Part shown: positions 54,006 through 64,000 of the stretch, piece after piece | Position numbering within the stretch: the stretch's first letter is position 1 | Layout: every line of letters begins with the position of its first letter | Assembly (NCBI RefSeq): GCF_014645495.1 | Contig: NZ_BMLV01000007.1 | Location: forward strand, 57,707-121,706 | Length of the DNA stretch: 64,000 nt | Origin: Cloacibacterium rupense | GTDB taxonomy: Bacteria > Bacteroidota > Bacteroidia > Flavobacteriales > Weeksellaceae | Reading direction: 5' to 3' | Position numbers and translations under genes: made by a program | The notes under the pieces: model-generated | What the model was told of the DNA's origin: nothing | Seen by the model: only the letters and a program-made list of their open reading frames with translations | Databases searched by the model: none

Positions 54006-54479
54006 TTAGTCTTCGGTATTTAGACATTCTAAAATACTTTCGTACTCATATCCTTTTGAGAGGAGAACTTTAATCATTTTCTGGTTTTTCTGATAAAGCT
54101 TCAAGCCTTTATAAGTGGGTTTCAATTTATTAATTAAGTCTACGATGGTATTTTGATAATCTATTGGGTCAATTTCTTGAAAGGATTTTAGAATTAATTT
54201 TTCTGTAATTCCTTTTTGTAAAAGATGGAGTTTTATTTTGTTTTTACCCCACTTTTTTAGGTAGAACTTTCCTCTAGCATACGATTTGGCAAAACGTTCT
54301 TCATTTAAATAATTCTCTTTAATCAAGAATAATAAAATTTCATCCTTAGCTTCTGGGATGAGTAAAAATTCTTTCATTTTTTGTTCTACTTCCGTATGGC
54401 ATCTGTCTTGGTAAACACAATAGTTAACCAATTTTTGTTTCATTTCTTGAAAGGTGAATGATTTTTTTTCGGGTAGCAT
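54006..54479 (-). CDS. recX: RecX family regulatory protein
   Basis: RecX binds RecA and limits its filament growth during recombination and SOS repair. The 157-residue protein has three-helix repeats typical of the family: NYCVYQDRCHTEVEQKMKEF, LIKENYLNEERFAKSYARGK and WGKNKIKLHLLQKGI. The length is near the normal range. It is a single gene on the minus strand next to the polysaccharide locus and has no recA neighbour in the window. Confidence 0.9.
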   Translation of the reverse strand: MLPEKKSFTFQEMKQKLVNYCVYQDRCHTEVEQKMKEFLLIPEAKDEILLFLIKENYLNEERFAKSYARGKFYLKKWGKNKIKLHLLQKGITEKLILKSFQEIDPIDYQNTIVDLINKLKPTYKGLKLYQKNQKMIKVLLSKGYEYESILECLNTED

Positions 54480-54509
54480 CTAAATCGTATTAAGAGGCCA
54501 ACAATTTAC

Positions 54510-54536
54510 AAAAAATCCGAAAGTTTTCTTTCGGAT
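54510..54536 (-). terminator. Terminator of the PID-CTERM-like gene
   Basis: The stem ATCCGAAAG / CTTTCGGAT (54515-54523 and 54528-54536) is followed on the minus strand by a T run. Confidence 0.75.
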
Positions 54537-54542
54537 AAATAT

Positions 54543-54827
54543 TTATAAAGTGGAAGATTTTTTCGATTTGAACTGATAAATCACCAGAGCAGTACCTACA
54601 ATGGCTAATATTGGCAAATAATCATCAATTGGAATTTCATCATCTCCTGGAGGGTTCCCAGGCCCAGATTCATCTTCTGTTTGATTTTCAATTCCTTGTC
54701 TGCTCAATGCACTAGATGATGTTCCTGTGGCTTGATTTTCAGATTGTTGAAATGTATTAACATCCTCTTGTTGAGCATTCAAGAAGTATGATGATAAAAG
54801 AAATAAAGCTAAAAAAATATTTCTCAT
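54543..54827 (-). CDS. Small exported protein with PID-CTERM-like sorting tail
   Basis: The 94-residue protein has a signal peptide (residues 1-18, ending YFLNAQQ). It then has a low-complexity acidic, Ser/Gln-rich middle and a tripartite C-terminus: GPGNPPGDDEIPIDDY, a hydrophobic helix LPILAIVGTALVIY (about residues 71-85), and a basic tail FKSKK. The P-I-D motif before the helix matches the PID-CTERM type of putative protein-sorting signal seen in Bacteroidota. The processing enzyme is not in the window. The mature protein would be only about 50 residues, so it is nearly all signal and linker. Confidence 0.7.
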   Translation of the reverse strand: MRNIFLALFLLSSYFLNAQQEDVNTFQQSENQATGTSSSALSRQGIENQTEDESGPGNPPGDDEIPIDDYLPILAIVGTALVIYQFKSKKSSTL

Positions 54828-54864
54828 TGGATTATAATTACTTTTTTTATTGATGATTTATCTG

Positions 54865-54872
54865 CAAATATA
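54865..54872 (-). promoter_or_regulatory. -7 promoter element of the PID-CTERM-like gene
   Basis: The minus strand reads TATATTTG, matching TAnnTTTG, 37 bp upstream of the ATG. Confidence 0.55.
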
Positions 54873-55004
54873 ATGCTAAATATAGAAAATCTTTAATTTC
54901 ATGGTTTATTTTCTTTTAATATTTATATTTCTTAAATTTTCAAATTCAGATTTTCGACTTTCAGGCAATAAATGATGAGACTAATTGTTGACCGCAAAAC
55001 ATTA

Positions 55005-55140
55005 TACATCTTTACAACTTTACATTTTTACATCTTTACAACTTTACATTTTACCACTTCACCACTAACCCATTATACCACTACCACTCCAATCATTCAT
55101 CTTCCATCATTAATCAATCATCAATTATCAATCATCAATT
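55005..55140. repeat. Short tandem repeats downstream of the giant gene
   Basis: A 24-bp unit beginning TACATCTTTACAAC is repeated exactly twice (55005-55028 and 55029-55052). A 14-bp unit ATCAATCATCAATT is repeated exactly twice (55113-55126 and 55127-55140). The 338-bp spacer between the PID-CTERM-like gene and the giant gene holds no convincing ORF beyond these repeats. Confidence 0.75.
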
Positions 55141-55165
55141 ATCATCCATCTCTCAATACGCCCCA

Positions 55166-55963
55166 CTACTTCTTCAAAATCTTTTTCGTCTGTTTTTGTC
55201 CACTTGATTTTTCTACGGTGATGTAGTACTGTCCTGATGGGTAATGACTAGCTTGGATGCGTGCCGTTTTGCCATTGACTTCACTTTGATAAAGCTGTTT
55301 TCCCGTAGCATCAGTTACCCAAACTCTGCTCAATCCTTCTGGACTTTCTATCACCACCCAGCCTTCTGTCTGGTAAACTTGCAACTGTGACTGCGAATGG
55401 TCTTCTGTTGATAACGTTGAATCTGGTCTGTACACGATTTCGAATCTATCAGCATCATTACCTGGAGTCGCTTCGAAGCGGTATTCGGTTTCTAATAGGT
55501 TCACCATGGTATTCATCTTTTTATCTTTCAGATAAACCGCTTGGTTCTTATCAAACAATCCTTCTTTCTTTGCTATAGAGATGGTATGGGTACCGGACTT
55601 ATATGCCGAAAATCCCAACGCTACTTTGTCTGTTTCACTAAACAATCCTCGACCTTGAATCATCATTTTATTCTCTCCTAATTGGCTATAAAATGAATCT
55701 GGGGTAACCATCAAGAGTTTGGCATCATAAGATTCTTCGTACTCTAGACTTGACCCTTTTTTGTATGCTACTAATATGGTATTTACCAAATCCAGCGGGG
55801 TCTTGAGTTGAACCCAAAACCTATCATTACCTTTCTGTGATACACGGCTATTGTTAAAGAAATATCCGTTAGGGTCTCTTTCTCTTTGGCTATTCTTAAA
55901 GTCTAAAACTTTAGAAGCTCCACTGGCTCTTACTATAAAACCTTGACCTGGTTTTACGATATG
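55166..55963. repeat. 798-bp direct repeat, copy 1 (3' end of the giant gene)
   Basis: This segment aligns without gaps to 63203-64000; I counted 11 mismatches in 798 bp (98.6% identity). It covers the last 266 codons, including the T9SS sorting domain and the region before it. Similarity starts exactly at the stop codon. The second copy is cut by the window edge, so the full repeat length is unknown. Confidence 0.95.
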
Positions 55964-58900
55964 GGTTGGTGTCGGCGAATCTACCGTACAATTGCCTGGT
56001 CCTGACTCACATTTTGCGGGGCCTGTTGCGGGATTACCTCCTGATAGATTGTACACGGCATAGTTATTATAATAACCTGGCAAAGGATAGTTCTCGTATT
56101 GCATCTGTGGGTTTGGATTGATGTTCGTCCAAAAATAGAAACTGCCTGTGATATCTGTTATATTATCTGCATAGAGTTTATCGAGGTCTAGATTAGATGG
56201 ATAGGGATTGGAAACCAAGTTGTAACCTCGGGTAGGGTCACTGTACAATAGATTTACAGATACTGTTCCATTATTAGGAACGCCATAGAAGCTCCCTAAA
56301 AACGGGCTTTTTGTATTCGCATCATACGTATTGTAAGCGCGGATGGCATAACCAATACCTGCACTGAAGCTATTGCTATAAGGGTCTATATACGTAAAAC
56401 CATCGGTTGATTCATTATACGTGTAGTATCTGCTCGGGTGGGTGCCCGGTGAAAATGCTCGAAGGTTTTGCCCCATAACCGGTGAACCCCAATACGTGTA
56501 ATCTAATCGCTTCATTAGGGCGTTGCGTTTAGCTGTAATTGAGTTCCCAGAGTAAGTGGATGTATTAGAACGTTGAATAAGATTGGCATCATTTTCTACC
56601 GTCACTATTCCATTATTGATAATATTTCCATAGACGTCTATATAATGATTTGCACTTTTAATGTCAATGATTTTCCCTGAGTTAATGGTTAGATTTCCTT
56701 CTAATATTAAATCATTAGAAACAGAAGTATCAAAATGATTCCCAAAGACCACATTTCCAAAAACTTCCACTTTGTTATGGTCATTAGCATTTATAATTTG
56801 AGGAGAAGAACCAAGGAAGTGAACGGTACTTTGGCCTTGTAAGAAGTTGGCCTCTGCAGCATTGTTTGTCCAATTTCCGTATAAATAAATCTGTCCGTCT
56901 TGTGTGGCAGCACTACCATCATCCATATCTAGAGCACCACCAGTATTGATGGTTAAATTCCCATAGACTTCTAATTTATTATTAGAACTTCCTTCAATAA
57001 TAAGAGATTTATCAATAGTTAAATTATATGCTTTGGCAATATCACCATACAAATCAGAATCTGCTGCGGTAGCATCTATAGTTGAATTATTTATAATCGT
57101 ACTATTAAAAGTAACATTGGTATTCTGGTCTGGTACCACTAAAGTATCCCAATTCGAACAATCAAACCAATTGGTATTATTGGTTCCGTTCCATTTCCCT
57201 TTGGTATGTACATCCGTTGCAATGGTCATTTGCGGGCAACCAGAGTTTCCTCTATAATCATAACTTGATGCATTATTGTAACCATTAGTCCCTGACGTAT
57301 TGTCATTAAAAGTAGTCCAGTTGGCAGTTTGGTTAATCAAAGCAATCCAATCTAACTGGTCATTGGTAGTACTGGTTACAAAATCTTGTAAATTGAACTT
57401 CACCTTACCGGGTCCTGTAGGCGCAACTGTAGTAAAGCATTTACTATTAGGAAAAATGGTTGACCATTTTGGAGTTTCAGAAGCTCCTCCTGGAGCAGTA
57501 TTCCAACCACTTTCAGTCCAGCCATACAATACATTCCCTGAATAAGTGGAATGATGAGAGGTACTATTTGTCCAGACACCTCCCTGCATAATCCACATAT
57601 CATCATCTTCATTCAAATCAAATCCAGAACCTCCTGTAATAGCACTCTTACTCCAATTATTATCAATTACTCCGCAAGTGTAAATGTCATATTGACTGCC
57701 TGATAATACGTTCCCAGAATTAGCTTGAAATACAATTAATGTTCCTTTTGGTAAAACACTATTAGTCCTTGTAATTTCAATTACTCCTTCAGTTCCTCCC
57801 CATTCGTTGGCAAATTGTCTTTCATAACCATTATCAGTAATGAAAATTTTAGTACCTGGTGATATATCTTTAAAGGCTACAAATGCTACTTGATCATTTC
57901 CAGTTGCATCATTCGTATTAACAGCTAAAATTGCGAGGTCACCTGCTGATAGTACAGTTGCTGTTACTATATCAAACAAAGCACTGGTTTTGGTAAACGC
58001 TCCAGAAGTAGCAATAAGCTGTCTTCCTGTGGCAGTTGCTGTATGAATGATAGAGCCAAAAGTAACACTACCCGTCACAAAAGTTCCTGAAACCGATCCT
58101 GATAATGTTCCTGTACTGGTAATCGTAATAGCAGAAACATAATCTCTATCTAAATTTCCATTGACATCTGTAGCATAGATTATTACTGGTGTCATAGCGT
58201 CATTTACAACCGTAGTTGTAGCATTTTGAATATATCTTAATTCTGTAGCAATAATTTCTATTACATTGCTTCCATTAGCAGACGTTTGTGCAGTGAAAGC
58301 TGCTTTTCCTGAACCTGTAGCCAGGAAAGTAGCATTTGCATTAGACAAACTAAATCCAAAATCCTCTCCATCAAAAGCGTCTGGCCCGATGGTATTTTTA
58401 AGGGACAATCTTATGCTTAGTATTTTTTCAGAATTGTCAGGAATAGAAAAATTCAATCCTGTGAACTGAATTTGATTAGCGGTAACAGTACCATCTGCAA
58501 TTTTGGTATTTCCTTCAAATAAGGCAACCGCTTTTATGGCATCAGTCCAAGTTCCTACAGCATTTCCTGGACTTTGAGCTAAAGTAAATGCATCTAGTAT
58601 AGAAGGTAAATTATCTGAATCTGTCAAATCAGCTCCACCGTCCCTTACTCCAATTTGCCATACTTGTACTCCATCTGCATTGGTAAGCAGTGGTGCATCA
58701 TTTTCTAGAGAAGAAATAGTAGCAGTTTCAGAAGACGCTATTGCGTAAATATCTGTTTCTGCAGAGTTAATACCTACCCCAGTTATATTAAAGTTATAAG
58801 GATTTTCGTTGCTATCATTATTGGCAATACTTACCGAAGCATTTCTAGTACCTGTAGCCGAAGGATTAAAAGTAATTTCAAAAGTAGTAGTTCCTGAAGC

Positions 58901-61900
58901 CGCAACAGGTGTACTAGGAATTACCGTAACTGTGAAATCTGCTGCATCAGTTCCTAAAATGGTAACATACGGACTAGCATCTGTAAGATTAAGTGCCCCA
59001 GTTCCTAAGTTTTCTATGGTAAATGTTCTGGCTAGCGTACCTGTGCTTACATCTACAGAACCAAAATCTGTATAATCTGCAGTAGAAGGCGTAATATCAC
59101 CATCTGCAATAGAAACACCATTTCCTTTTACGTTCATTTCTGGCAGTGCAGGTGCACAAGAATTAGAATGACTTCCTAACTCTGTAGTAGTATCTAATGC
59201 ATAACCTGTCCATTCTGTAGAAGGATTGAAAGTATTTGCACCATTAGAATCTCCTATTTGTACAGAAAAGTTTCTTACTAAAGTATTATCTGCTGTAGAT
59301 TGTAAACCTGTACCCCATTCTGTACCTGGATCATTTCCAATTTGACCTACAACATCAATTAAAACACCTGATTTTCTCAAAGCAACCACATCATTCCCAT
59401 TGAATCCTAGTGCCAGAACTTGATTTGCTACTGCAGTTATTGCTGTAACAGAACCTGTATTTGCAACAACGTGCACACTATAAGGATTAATTGTTCCAGA
59501 TAACGTAATAGGACTTGATGCTGTAGAACTACCATTAGAATATATTACCAAATCATACCCAGATAAATTAATCGCTGAAGCAGTAGGATTATAAATTTCT
59601 ATTGCTTTATTATTAGAACTACCCTCTAAATATTCTGAAATAAACAAATCTCCACATGGTGGTGTAGAAGTAATGGCTCTTACTGCAAAATCATAAACAG
59701 ATTCATTAGAGTCTGTATTATTTACGGTTACGGTATCTGTAAATGTACCAGCACTTGCACTATTAAAAGTAACAGTAAAAGTAGTAGAACTTCCTGCCGC
59801 TACTGTTGCCGGCAAAGTAATACCCCCAACTGTAAATTTAGTTCCCGTAGTCATGTTAATACTAGAAACCGTCAATACTCCTGTTCCTGTATTTTGTATC
59901 GTATAAGTTTTTACTACATTGGTAGAAACGGTAGTTGTTCCAAAATCGGTATCATCAGTAGTGGAAGGTGTAGCGTCTCCATCTACAATAGAAACACTAT
60001 TTCCTGTGATGTTAATTTCTGGAGTGGTAACATTGAGTACCCCATTTACATTAGCAGTACCATCCCAAGCTCCGCCACCTCCTGCGTTATAACCACCATA
60101 GTAATATTCAGAACTTCCTGTTTTTTGGAATCTTGATGCATAATAATACGTTCCTAAAGGCAAAGCCGAACCTATTTCTGCAGTATATTCGTCATTATTA
60201 CTGTAATCTCCACTGAATGTTGCAGGAACCCAAGTCCAGCCTGCATTTGCAGGATTATCATTAGTAGAACTGTACCCTATCCAAGCGGTAATTTCGCCAC
60301 CTGGACTTCCTGTGTTGGTAAGACCTGGCTCATACACTCTAGCATAAGCACTAAAAGTACCTCCTACAAGAATAGTTCCCGAAGCTGGGAATTGTAAATT
60401 CGCCCAATCTACTTTATTGGAAACGATTTTGAGAATACCGTTATCATTATTCCAATTGCCACCAGTACCACCATATCTGTATTCTGTACTTCCAGTGATG
60501 CGATATCTAGAAGCAAAATAATAAGTAGTGCCTAAAGTAAGGCTAGATGGCAAGTCTAATTTATAAACATCATTATTACCAGATTCTCCGTGGTAAGTAG
60601 CTGCTACCCAAGTCCAGCCTCCTCCATTAGGATTGGTGTTAGAAGTGCTGTAACCTATCCATGCCGTAATGCCAGCTCCTGCACCAGCTCCTGGTGTTAC
60701 ACCTGGTTCATAGACATCAGAATATACTGTAAATACTTTTCCTTCGTCAGAATTATTAGTTCCTGAAGGCGAAACATTACAATAATCTACCAAATTAGAA
60801 TTTACGGTAAGCGTACCACTTACATTGGTAGTACCATCCCAAAATCCGCCACCTCCTGCGTTATAACCTCCATAAGAATAAGAGCCAGAATTCAATCTAA
60901 TTCTAGTTGCATATCTATAAGTTCCTGGAGTTAAACTATAAGTAGTAGTATTAATAGTAGCCGTAAACTCATCATTATTGCCTACTTGAGAGCTCCATGA
61001 TGCAGGAACCCAAGTTGTCCAAGTAGAAGGATCTGAATTAGCAGCAGCACCAATTGGTGAAACCCCAATCCAAACCTCTACATTAGCAGGCGCTCCTGCA
61101 GTAGGTGTTAAACCTGCCTCATAAACTCTGGCATATACAGTAGCAGTAGTGCCTCCTTCATCTACAGAAAGTGTAGTAGGCCATTGTAAATTACCCCAAT
61201 CTATGGTAGAATTAGCAGCAGTAGTATTGTTTCCTTCTGCTCCGAAACCTGTTTCTACAGGCGTAGTATCATTATTTCTTGCTTTTACATCAAAATTATA
61301 ATTGGTAGAAGAAGCTAAACCAGTTACCGTTTTGGTTCCCCAAGCCGAAGCTGTTTGCCAAACTGCGGTAGCTCCTAAAGTACCATCTGCCTGAACATAT
61401 AGCCCAGAACTTTTTTGGCGAATTGCATATTGTGTTGTACTAGGGTTGCTATCTCCCGAACCTACCGTTACATCTAGCGTATTAGGAGTAGGATTGGTAA
61501 CAGAAGGCGCTGTAGGAACATTGGCTAATGTGTAGAAATTGCTTTCTGTACCATAACCTGTACCTGCTGAGTTAGTGGCATACGCTCTATAAAAATATTG
61601 GGTATTGGCAGACAAACCTGTAAGTGAACTACTAAAAGTACCTGTACCAGTACCATCAGAAGTACCAGAAGTAGGCGCAGCAGAAGTACCAAAATACACA
61701 CCTCTTGCACTTACCGAAGCACCACCATCTGCGGTTACGCTACCCCCAGAAGAAGCGCTATTTCCTGTAATAGAAGAAACGGCGGTTGTGGTAACTGTTG
61801 GCGCAACAACTGTTGGTAAAGTTTTATTATATTCTAAATCATCAATATAAAAATATGCAGCATTACCTGTACTACTTTCTGCAAAAAAAGAAAAACCTGA

Positions 61901-62629
61901 TAGACTAGTTCCAGCTGCTAAAGTATTTGCTGTAGCACCATTTGTTACAACTCTAGTTCCATCCACCCATAAATCCCATGTTTTAGTAGCAAGAGTGTAA
62001 GTAGTTCCTGCTTTATAATAAGAAGTAGAAGCAGCACCATTATTAGCATAAATTTCTATCTGCTGATTGGTATCTTTAGCAAAACCTGATGATGTAATAG
62101 TAGTATTAGCTCCTGAATTCCTTCTTACCACACTACTTATTGCTCCAGAAGTATAAGCTATCGTTAATGAAGTTATTGAATTATTATAATGAGAAGTATA
62201 TCCCTGATTATCATTTGCAATAGTATTAACCCCTAAAGAAATATTTAAATTACCATTTCCTGTTGAAGTAGTTCTAACTTTGGCTTTTAAATACGCAACA
62301 GTAGTTGGACCAGTCCAGTCATAAACTCCAAATTTATTTGTAGATGTCGAACTTGATGCTTGAACTTGCAATTCAGTAGCAGTCCCCAAAGTGGTTCCAG
62401 GATTTGCTAAAACAAAACTTCCTCCTACAGCATTACCCATTTTTACTCTATAAGTACCCCCTCCAGATGGCGTAGATGTTAAAAAAGTTGTACTTGCAGT
62501 ATTGCTTGTATTAAAAGTTCCTGTTCCTGTACCAAAATCATAAGTCCATTGCCCCCACCCAAAAACTGACAAAAAAGTAAAAAACAAGGCTGAGCTAAGC
62601 CTAAAAAAAAGCAGTAAAAATTTCTTCAT
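55166..62629 (-). CDS. Giant T9SS-secreted multidomain surface protein
   Basis: The 2487-residue protein has a signal peptide (residues 1-26, ending FLSVFGWGQ). An N-terminal beta-rich domain follows (to about 270), then Ser/Thr/Gly-rich FN3-like domains (275-470). Three tandem repeats of about 130 residues span 476-869 (WGNLQWP, DYCNVSP, WANLQFP starts). A choice-of-anchor-D-like domain lies at 870-985, a lamin-tail-like domain ([20 protein letters not shown]) at about 991-1150, and a second choice-of-anchor-D-like domain at 1162-1280. The C-terminal half has beta-helix-like segments around 1810-2000. A type A T9SS sorting domain spans about 2416-2487 ([10 protein letters not shown] ... [11 protein letters not shown]). 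It is probably cell-surface or secreted; an adhesive or structural role is inferred. Confidence 0.88.
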   Translation of the reverse strand: MKKFLLLFFRLSSALFFTFLSVFGWGQWTYDFGTGTGTFNTSNTASTTFLTSTPSGGGTYRVKMGNAVGGSFVLANPGTTLGTATELQVQASSSTSTNKFGVYDWTGPTTVAYLKAKVRTTSTGNGNLNISLGVNTIANDNQGYTSHYNNSITSLTIAYTSGAISSVVRRNSGANTTITSSGFAKDTNQQIEIYANNGAASTSYYKAGTTYTLATKTWDLWVDGTRVVTNGATANTLAAGTSLSGFSFFAESSTGNAAYFYIDDLEYNKTLPTVVAPTVTTTAVSSITGNSASSGGSVTADGGASVSARGVYFGTSAAPTSGTSDGTGTGTFSSSLTGLSANTQYFYRAYATNSAGTGYGTESNFYTLANVPTAPSVTNPTPNTLDVTVGSGDSNPSTTQYAIRQKSSGLYVQADGTLGATAVWQTASAWGTKTVTGLASSTNYNFDVKARNNDTTPVETGFGAEGNNTTAANSTIDWGNLQWPTTLSVDEGGTTATVYARVYEAGLTPTAGAPANVEVWIGVSPIGAAANSDPSTWTTWVPASWSSQVGNNDEFTATINTTTYSLTPGTYRYATRIRLNSGSYSYGGYNAGGGGFWDGTTNVSGTLTVNSNLVDYCNVSPSGTNNSDEGKVFTVYSDVYEPGVTPGAGAGAGITAWIGYSTSNTNPNGGGWTWVAATYHGESGNNDVYKLDLPSSLTLGTTYYFASRYRITGSTEYRYGGTGGNWNNDNGILKIVSNKVDWANLQFPASGTILVGGTFSAYARVYEPGLTNTGSPGGEITAWIGYSSTNDNPANAGWTWVPATFSGDYSNNDEYTAEIGSALPLGTYYYASRFQKTGSSEYYYGGYNAGGGGAWDGTANVNGVLNVTTPEINITGNSVSIVDGDATPSTTDDTDFGTTTVSTNVVKTYTIQNTGTGVLTVSSINMTTGTKFTVGGITLPATVAAGSSTTFTVTFNSASAGTFTDTVTVNNTDSNESVYDFAVRAITSTPPCGDLFISEYLEGSSNNKAIEIYNPTASAINLSGYDLVIYSNGSSTASSPITLSGTINPYSVHVVANTGSVTAITAVANQVLALGFNGNDVVALRKSGVLIDVVGQIGNDPGTEWGTGLQSTADNTLVRNFSVQIGDSNGANTFNPSTEWTGYALDTTTELGSHSNSCAPALPEMNVKGNGVSIADGDITPSTADYTDFGSVDVSTGTLARTFTIENLGTGALNLTDASPYVTILGTDAADFTVTVIPSTPVAASGTTTFEITFNPSATGTRNASVSIANNDSNENPYNFNITGVGINSAETDIYAIASSETATISSLENDAPLLTNADGVQVWQIGVRDGGADLTDSDNLPSILDAFTLAQSPGNAVGTWTDAIKAVALFEGNTKIADGTVTANQIQFTGLNFSIPDNSEKILSIRLSLKNTIGPDAFDGEDFGFSLSNANATFLATGSGKAAFTAQTSANGSNVIEIIATELRYIQNATTTVVNDAMTPVIIYATDVNGNLDRDYVSAITITSTGTLSGSVSGTFVTGSVTFGSIIHTATATGRQLIATSGAFTKTSALFDIVTATVLSAGDLAILAVNTNDATGNDQVAFVAFKDISPGTKIFITDNGYERQFANEWGGTEGVIEITRTNSVLPKGTLIVFQANSGNVLSGSQYDIYTCGVIDNNWSKSAITGGSGFDLNEDDDMWIMQGGVWTNSTSHHSTYSGNVLYGWTESGWNTAPGGASETPKWSTIFPNSKCFTTVAPTGPGKVKFNLQDFVTSTTNDQLDWIALINQTANWTTFNDNTSGTNGYNNASSYDYRGNSGCPQMTIATDVHTKGKWNGTNNTNWFDCSNWDTLVVPDQNTNVTFNSTIINNSTIDATAADSDLYGDIAKAYNLTIDKSLIIEGSSNNKLEVYGNLTINTGGALDMDDGSAATQDGQIYLYGNWTNNAAEANFLQGQSTVHFLGSSPQIINANDHNKVEVFGNVVFGNHFDTSVSNDLILEGNLTINSGKIIDIKSANHYIDVYGNIINNGIVTVENDANLIQRSNTSTYSGNSITAKRNALMKRLDYTYWGSPVMGQNLRAFSPGTHPSRYYTYNESTDGFTYIDPYSNSFSAGIGYAIRAYNTYDANTKSPFLGSFYGVPNNGTVSVNLLYSDPTRGYNLVSNPYPSNLDLDKLYADNITDITGSFYFWTNINPNPQMQYENYPLPGYYNNYAVYNLSGGNPATGPAKCESGPGNCTVDSPTPTHIVKPGQGFIVRASGASKVLDFKNSQRERDPNGYFFNNSRVSQKGNDRFWVQLKTPLDLVNTILVAYKKGSSLEYEESYDAKLLMVTPDSFYSQLGENKMMIQGRGLFSETDKVALGFSAYKSGTHTISIAKKEGLFDKNQAVYLKDKKMNTMVNLLETEYRFEATPGNDADRFEIVYRPDSTLSTEDHSQSQLQVYQTEGWVVIESPEGLSRVWVTDATGKQLYQSEVNGKTARIQASHYPSGQYYITVEKSSGQKQTKKILKK

Positions 62630-62864
62630 TTATCTTCAAATAGTGTTTATTTAGTAATTAACCCAATTCCTCCAACAAAGTTGGAAAAAGAATGGCATAG
62701 TTACAAAAAAAAATTCATTAATTATTGTTAATTTTCGTTCATTTATCAACAGAAACTATTAAAAATCAAAATAGTATACATTAAAGACTTCTGATTACAA
62801 TTTGGGATAATAGATAAGTTGCGTATGAGTGAATACCAATGGTGGATGGCTTAATGCTGACTAA

Positions 62865-62918
62865 AAAATGGAAGATTTTACTTCCTTTAGGATAAAGGAT
62901 AATAAAATCTTCCATTTT
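62865..62918. terminator. Long nested hairpin, probable terminator of the downstream T9SS gene
   Basis: A perfect 16-bp stem AAAATGGAAGATTTTA / TAAAATCTTCCATTTT (62865-62880 and 62903-62918) encloses a second hairpin CCTTTA-GGA-TAAAGG (62884-62898). It lies 285 bp past the stop codon of the minus-strand gene at 63203, with a short T run on the minus-strand exit side. Confidence 0.55.
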
Positions 62919-62960
62919 CTGGTATGAGAAAAGGATTTTGATGCAAAAAATGCTAGGTGT

Positions 62961-63190
62961 CAGAAGCTAGATGCTAAAAGCCAGATGTTAAATCAGACCT
63001 AGAATCTAGATGAACTCGAATCTCCCATCTCGAATCTCAAATCTCAGAAGATGAAAATCAGAAGCTAGATACCAGACGCCATAAGCCATAAACTAGATGC
63101 TGGAAACCCAACCTAGAATCTCGGATCTCGAATCTCAGAAAATGGAAATCAGAAGCTAGATGCCAGACGCCAAACGCTAGAAGCAATCTA
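62961..63190. repeat. Degenerate tandem repeat of about 95 bp
   Basis: Three imperfect copies begin with CAGAAGCTAGAT at 62961, 63059 and 63150 (spacing 98 and 91 bp). Each contains CTAGATGC- and GAATCTC-like words. The 573-bp spacer between the two T9SS genes (62630-63202) contains this array and the nested hairpin, and no convincing gene. Confidence 0.65.
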
Positions 63191-63202
63191 CTAATAACCC
63201 TC

Positions 63203-64000
63203 CTACTTCTTCAAAATCTTTTTCGTCTGTTTCTGTCCACTTGAGGTTTCTACGGTGATGTAGTACTGTCCTGATGGGTAATGACTAGCTTGGATGCGTG
63301 CCGTTTTGCCATTGACTTCACTTTGATAAAGCTGTTTTCCCGTAGCATCAGTTACCCAAACGCTGCTCAATCCTTCTGGACTTTCTATCACCACCCAGCC
63401 TTCTATCTGGTAAACTTGCAACTGTGACTGCGAATGGTCTCCTGTTGATAACGTTGAATCTGGTCTGTACACGATTTCGAATCTATCAGCATCATTCCCT
63501 GGAGTCGCTTCGAAGCGGTATTCGGTTTCTATTAGGTTCACCATGGTATTCATCTTTTTATCTTTCAGGTAAACCGCTTGGTTATTATCAAACAATCCTT
63601 CTTTCTTTGCTATAGAGATGGTATGGGTACCGGACTTATATGCCGAAAATCCCAACGCTACTTTGTCTGTTTCACTAAACAATCCTCGACCTTGAATCAT
63701 CATTTTATTCTCTCCTAATTGGCTATAAAATGAATCTGGGGTAACCATCAAGAGTTTGGCATCATAAGATTCTTCGTACTCTAGACTTGACCCTTTTTTG
63801 TATGCTACTAATATGGTATTTACCAAATCCAGCGGGGTCTTGAGTTGAACCCAAAACCTATCATTACCTTTCTGTGATACACGGCTATTGTTAAAAAAAT
63901 ATCCGTTAGGGTCTCTTTCTCTTTGGCTATTCTTAAAGTCTAAAACTTTAGAAGCTCCACTGGCTCTTACTATAAAACCTTGACCTGGTTTTACGATATG
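63203..64000 (-). CDS. T9SS-secreted protein, C-terminal part (cut by window edge)
   Basis: The frame is open from the right window edge to a TAG at 63203, so this is the 3' end of a second large gene in the same orientation. The 265 visible residues differ from the end of the neighbouring giant protein at about six positions (for example K to T near the C-terminus, E to G, T to I). They include the complete type A T9SS sorting domain. The N-terminal content is unknown. The near identity points to a recent duplication or gene conversion. Confidence 0.9.
   Translation of the reverse strand, partial: HIVKPGQGFIVRASGASKVLDFKNSQRERDPNGYFFNNSRVSQKGNDRFWVQLKTPLDLVNTILVAYKKGSSLEYEESYDAKLLMVTPDSFYSQLGENKMMIQGRGLFSETDKVALGFSAYKSGTHTISIAKKEGLFDNNQAVYLKDKKMNTMVNLIETEYRFEATPGNDADRFEIVYRPDSTLSTGDHSQSQLQVYQIEGWVVIESPEGLSSVWVTDATGKQLYQSEVNGKTARIQASHYPSGQYYITVETSSGQKQTKKILKK
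63203..64000. repeat. 798-bp direct repeat, copy 2
   Basis: This is the partner of 55166-55963, offset by 8037 bp, ungapped, and truncated by the window end. Confidence 0.95.

Noticed and set aside
1..64000. tRNA, rRNA or defence-system genes
   Set aside because: Reading the intergenic regions gave no cloverleaf with a T-loop consensus, no rRNA segment and no recognisable restriction, toxin-antitoxin or phage-defence genes.

Overview
The window reads as a chromosomal segment of an AT-rich member of the Bacteroidota, class Flavobacteriia, most likely near the Chryseobacterium/Cloacibacterium group (Weeksellaceae). The evidence is the many promoter elements of the Bacteroidota form TAnnTTTG just upstream of genes, a very large secreted protein with a type IX secretion (T9SS) C-terminal sorting domain, DUF5916/DUF6263-type envelope proteins, and the general gene content. 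The genus is inference. I found no tRNA, rRNA or CRISPR array.

Positions 1-34.3 kb are mainly housekeeping: the end of a glycosyltransferase, secG, a catalytic/non-catalytic pair of M16 peptidases, a UvrD-type helicase, secreted hydrolase and envelope proteins, a ferredoxin with its NADP reductase, pheS, a YceI lipoprotein, an orphan ABC ATPase, a candidate 6S-like structured RNA, yjdM, an rRNA methyltransferase with a second methyltransferase and a VanW protein, asnB, the agmatine-to-putrescine pair aguB-aguA, a tyrosine/homogentisate degradation operon (hmgA-hpd-fahA plus a flavin reductase), a sodium:solute symporter, a transketolase split over two genes, an RlpA-like protein and rimO.

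Positions 34.6-53.8 kb hold one minus-strand surface-polysaccharide locus, transcribed from about 53.8 kb downwards. It begins with a PglC-PglD-PglE-PglF-like set, which would make and attach a bacillosamine-type priming sugar. Export genes wza and wzc follow, then a decayed gmd/fcl remnant, the flippase wzx, a gene of unknown function, an IS1595-type transposase, four glycosyltransferases and a Wzy-like polymerase. It ends with an epimerase/reductase, a WecA-like phosphoglycosyl transferase, rfbC and a mannose-6-phosphate-isomerase-type cupin, closed by a good terminator. Two different priming enzymes sit in this one locus, and the GDP-fucose branch has been lost by mutation; both suggest a locus that has been remodelled.

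Positions 54-64 kb carry recX, a small protein with a PID-CTERM-like sorting tail, and a 2487-residue T9SS-secreted multidomain protein. Next to it is the 3' end of a second gene whose last 798 bp match the first with only 11 mismatches. The spacers here are rich in short degenerate tandem repeats.
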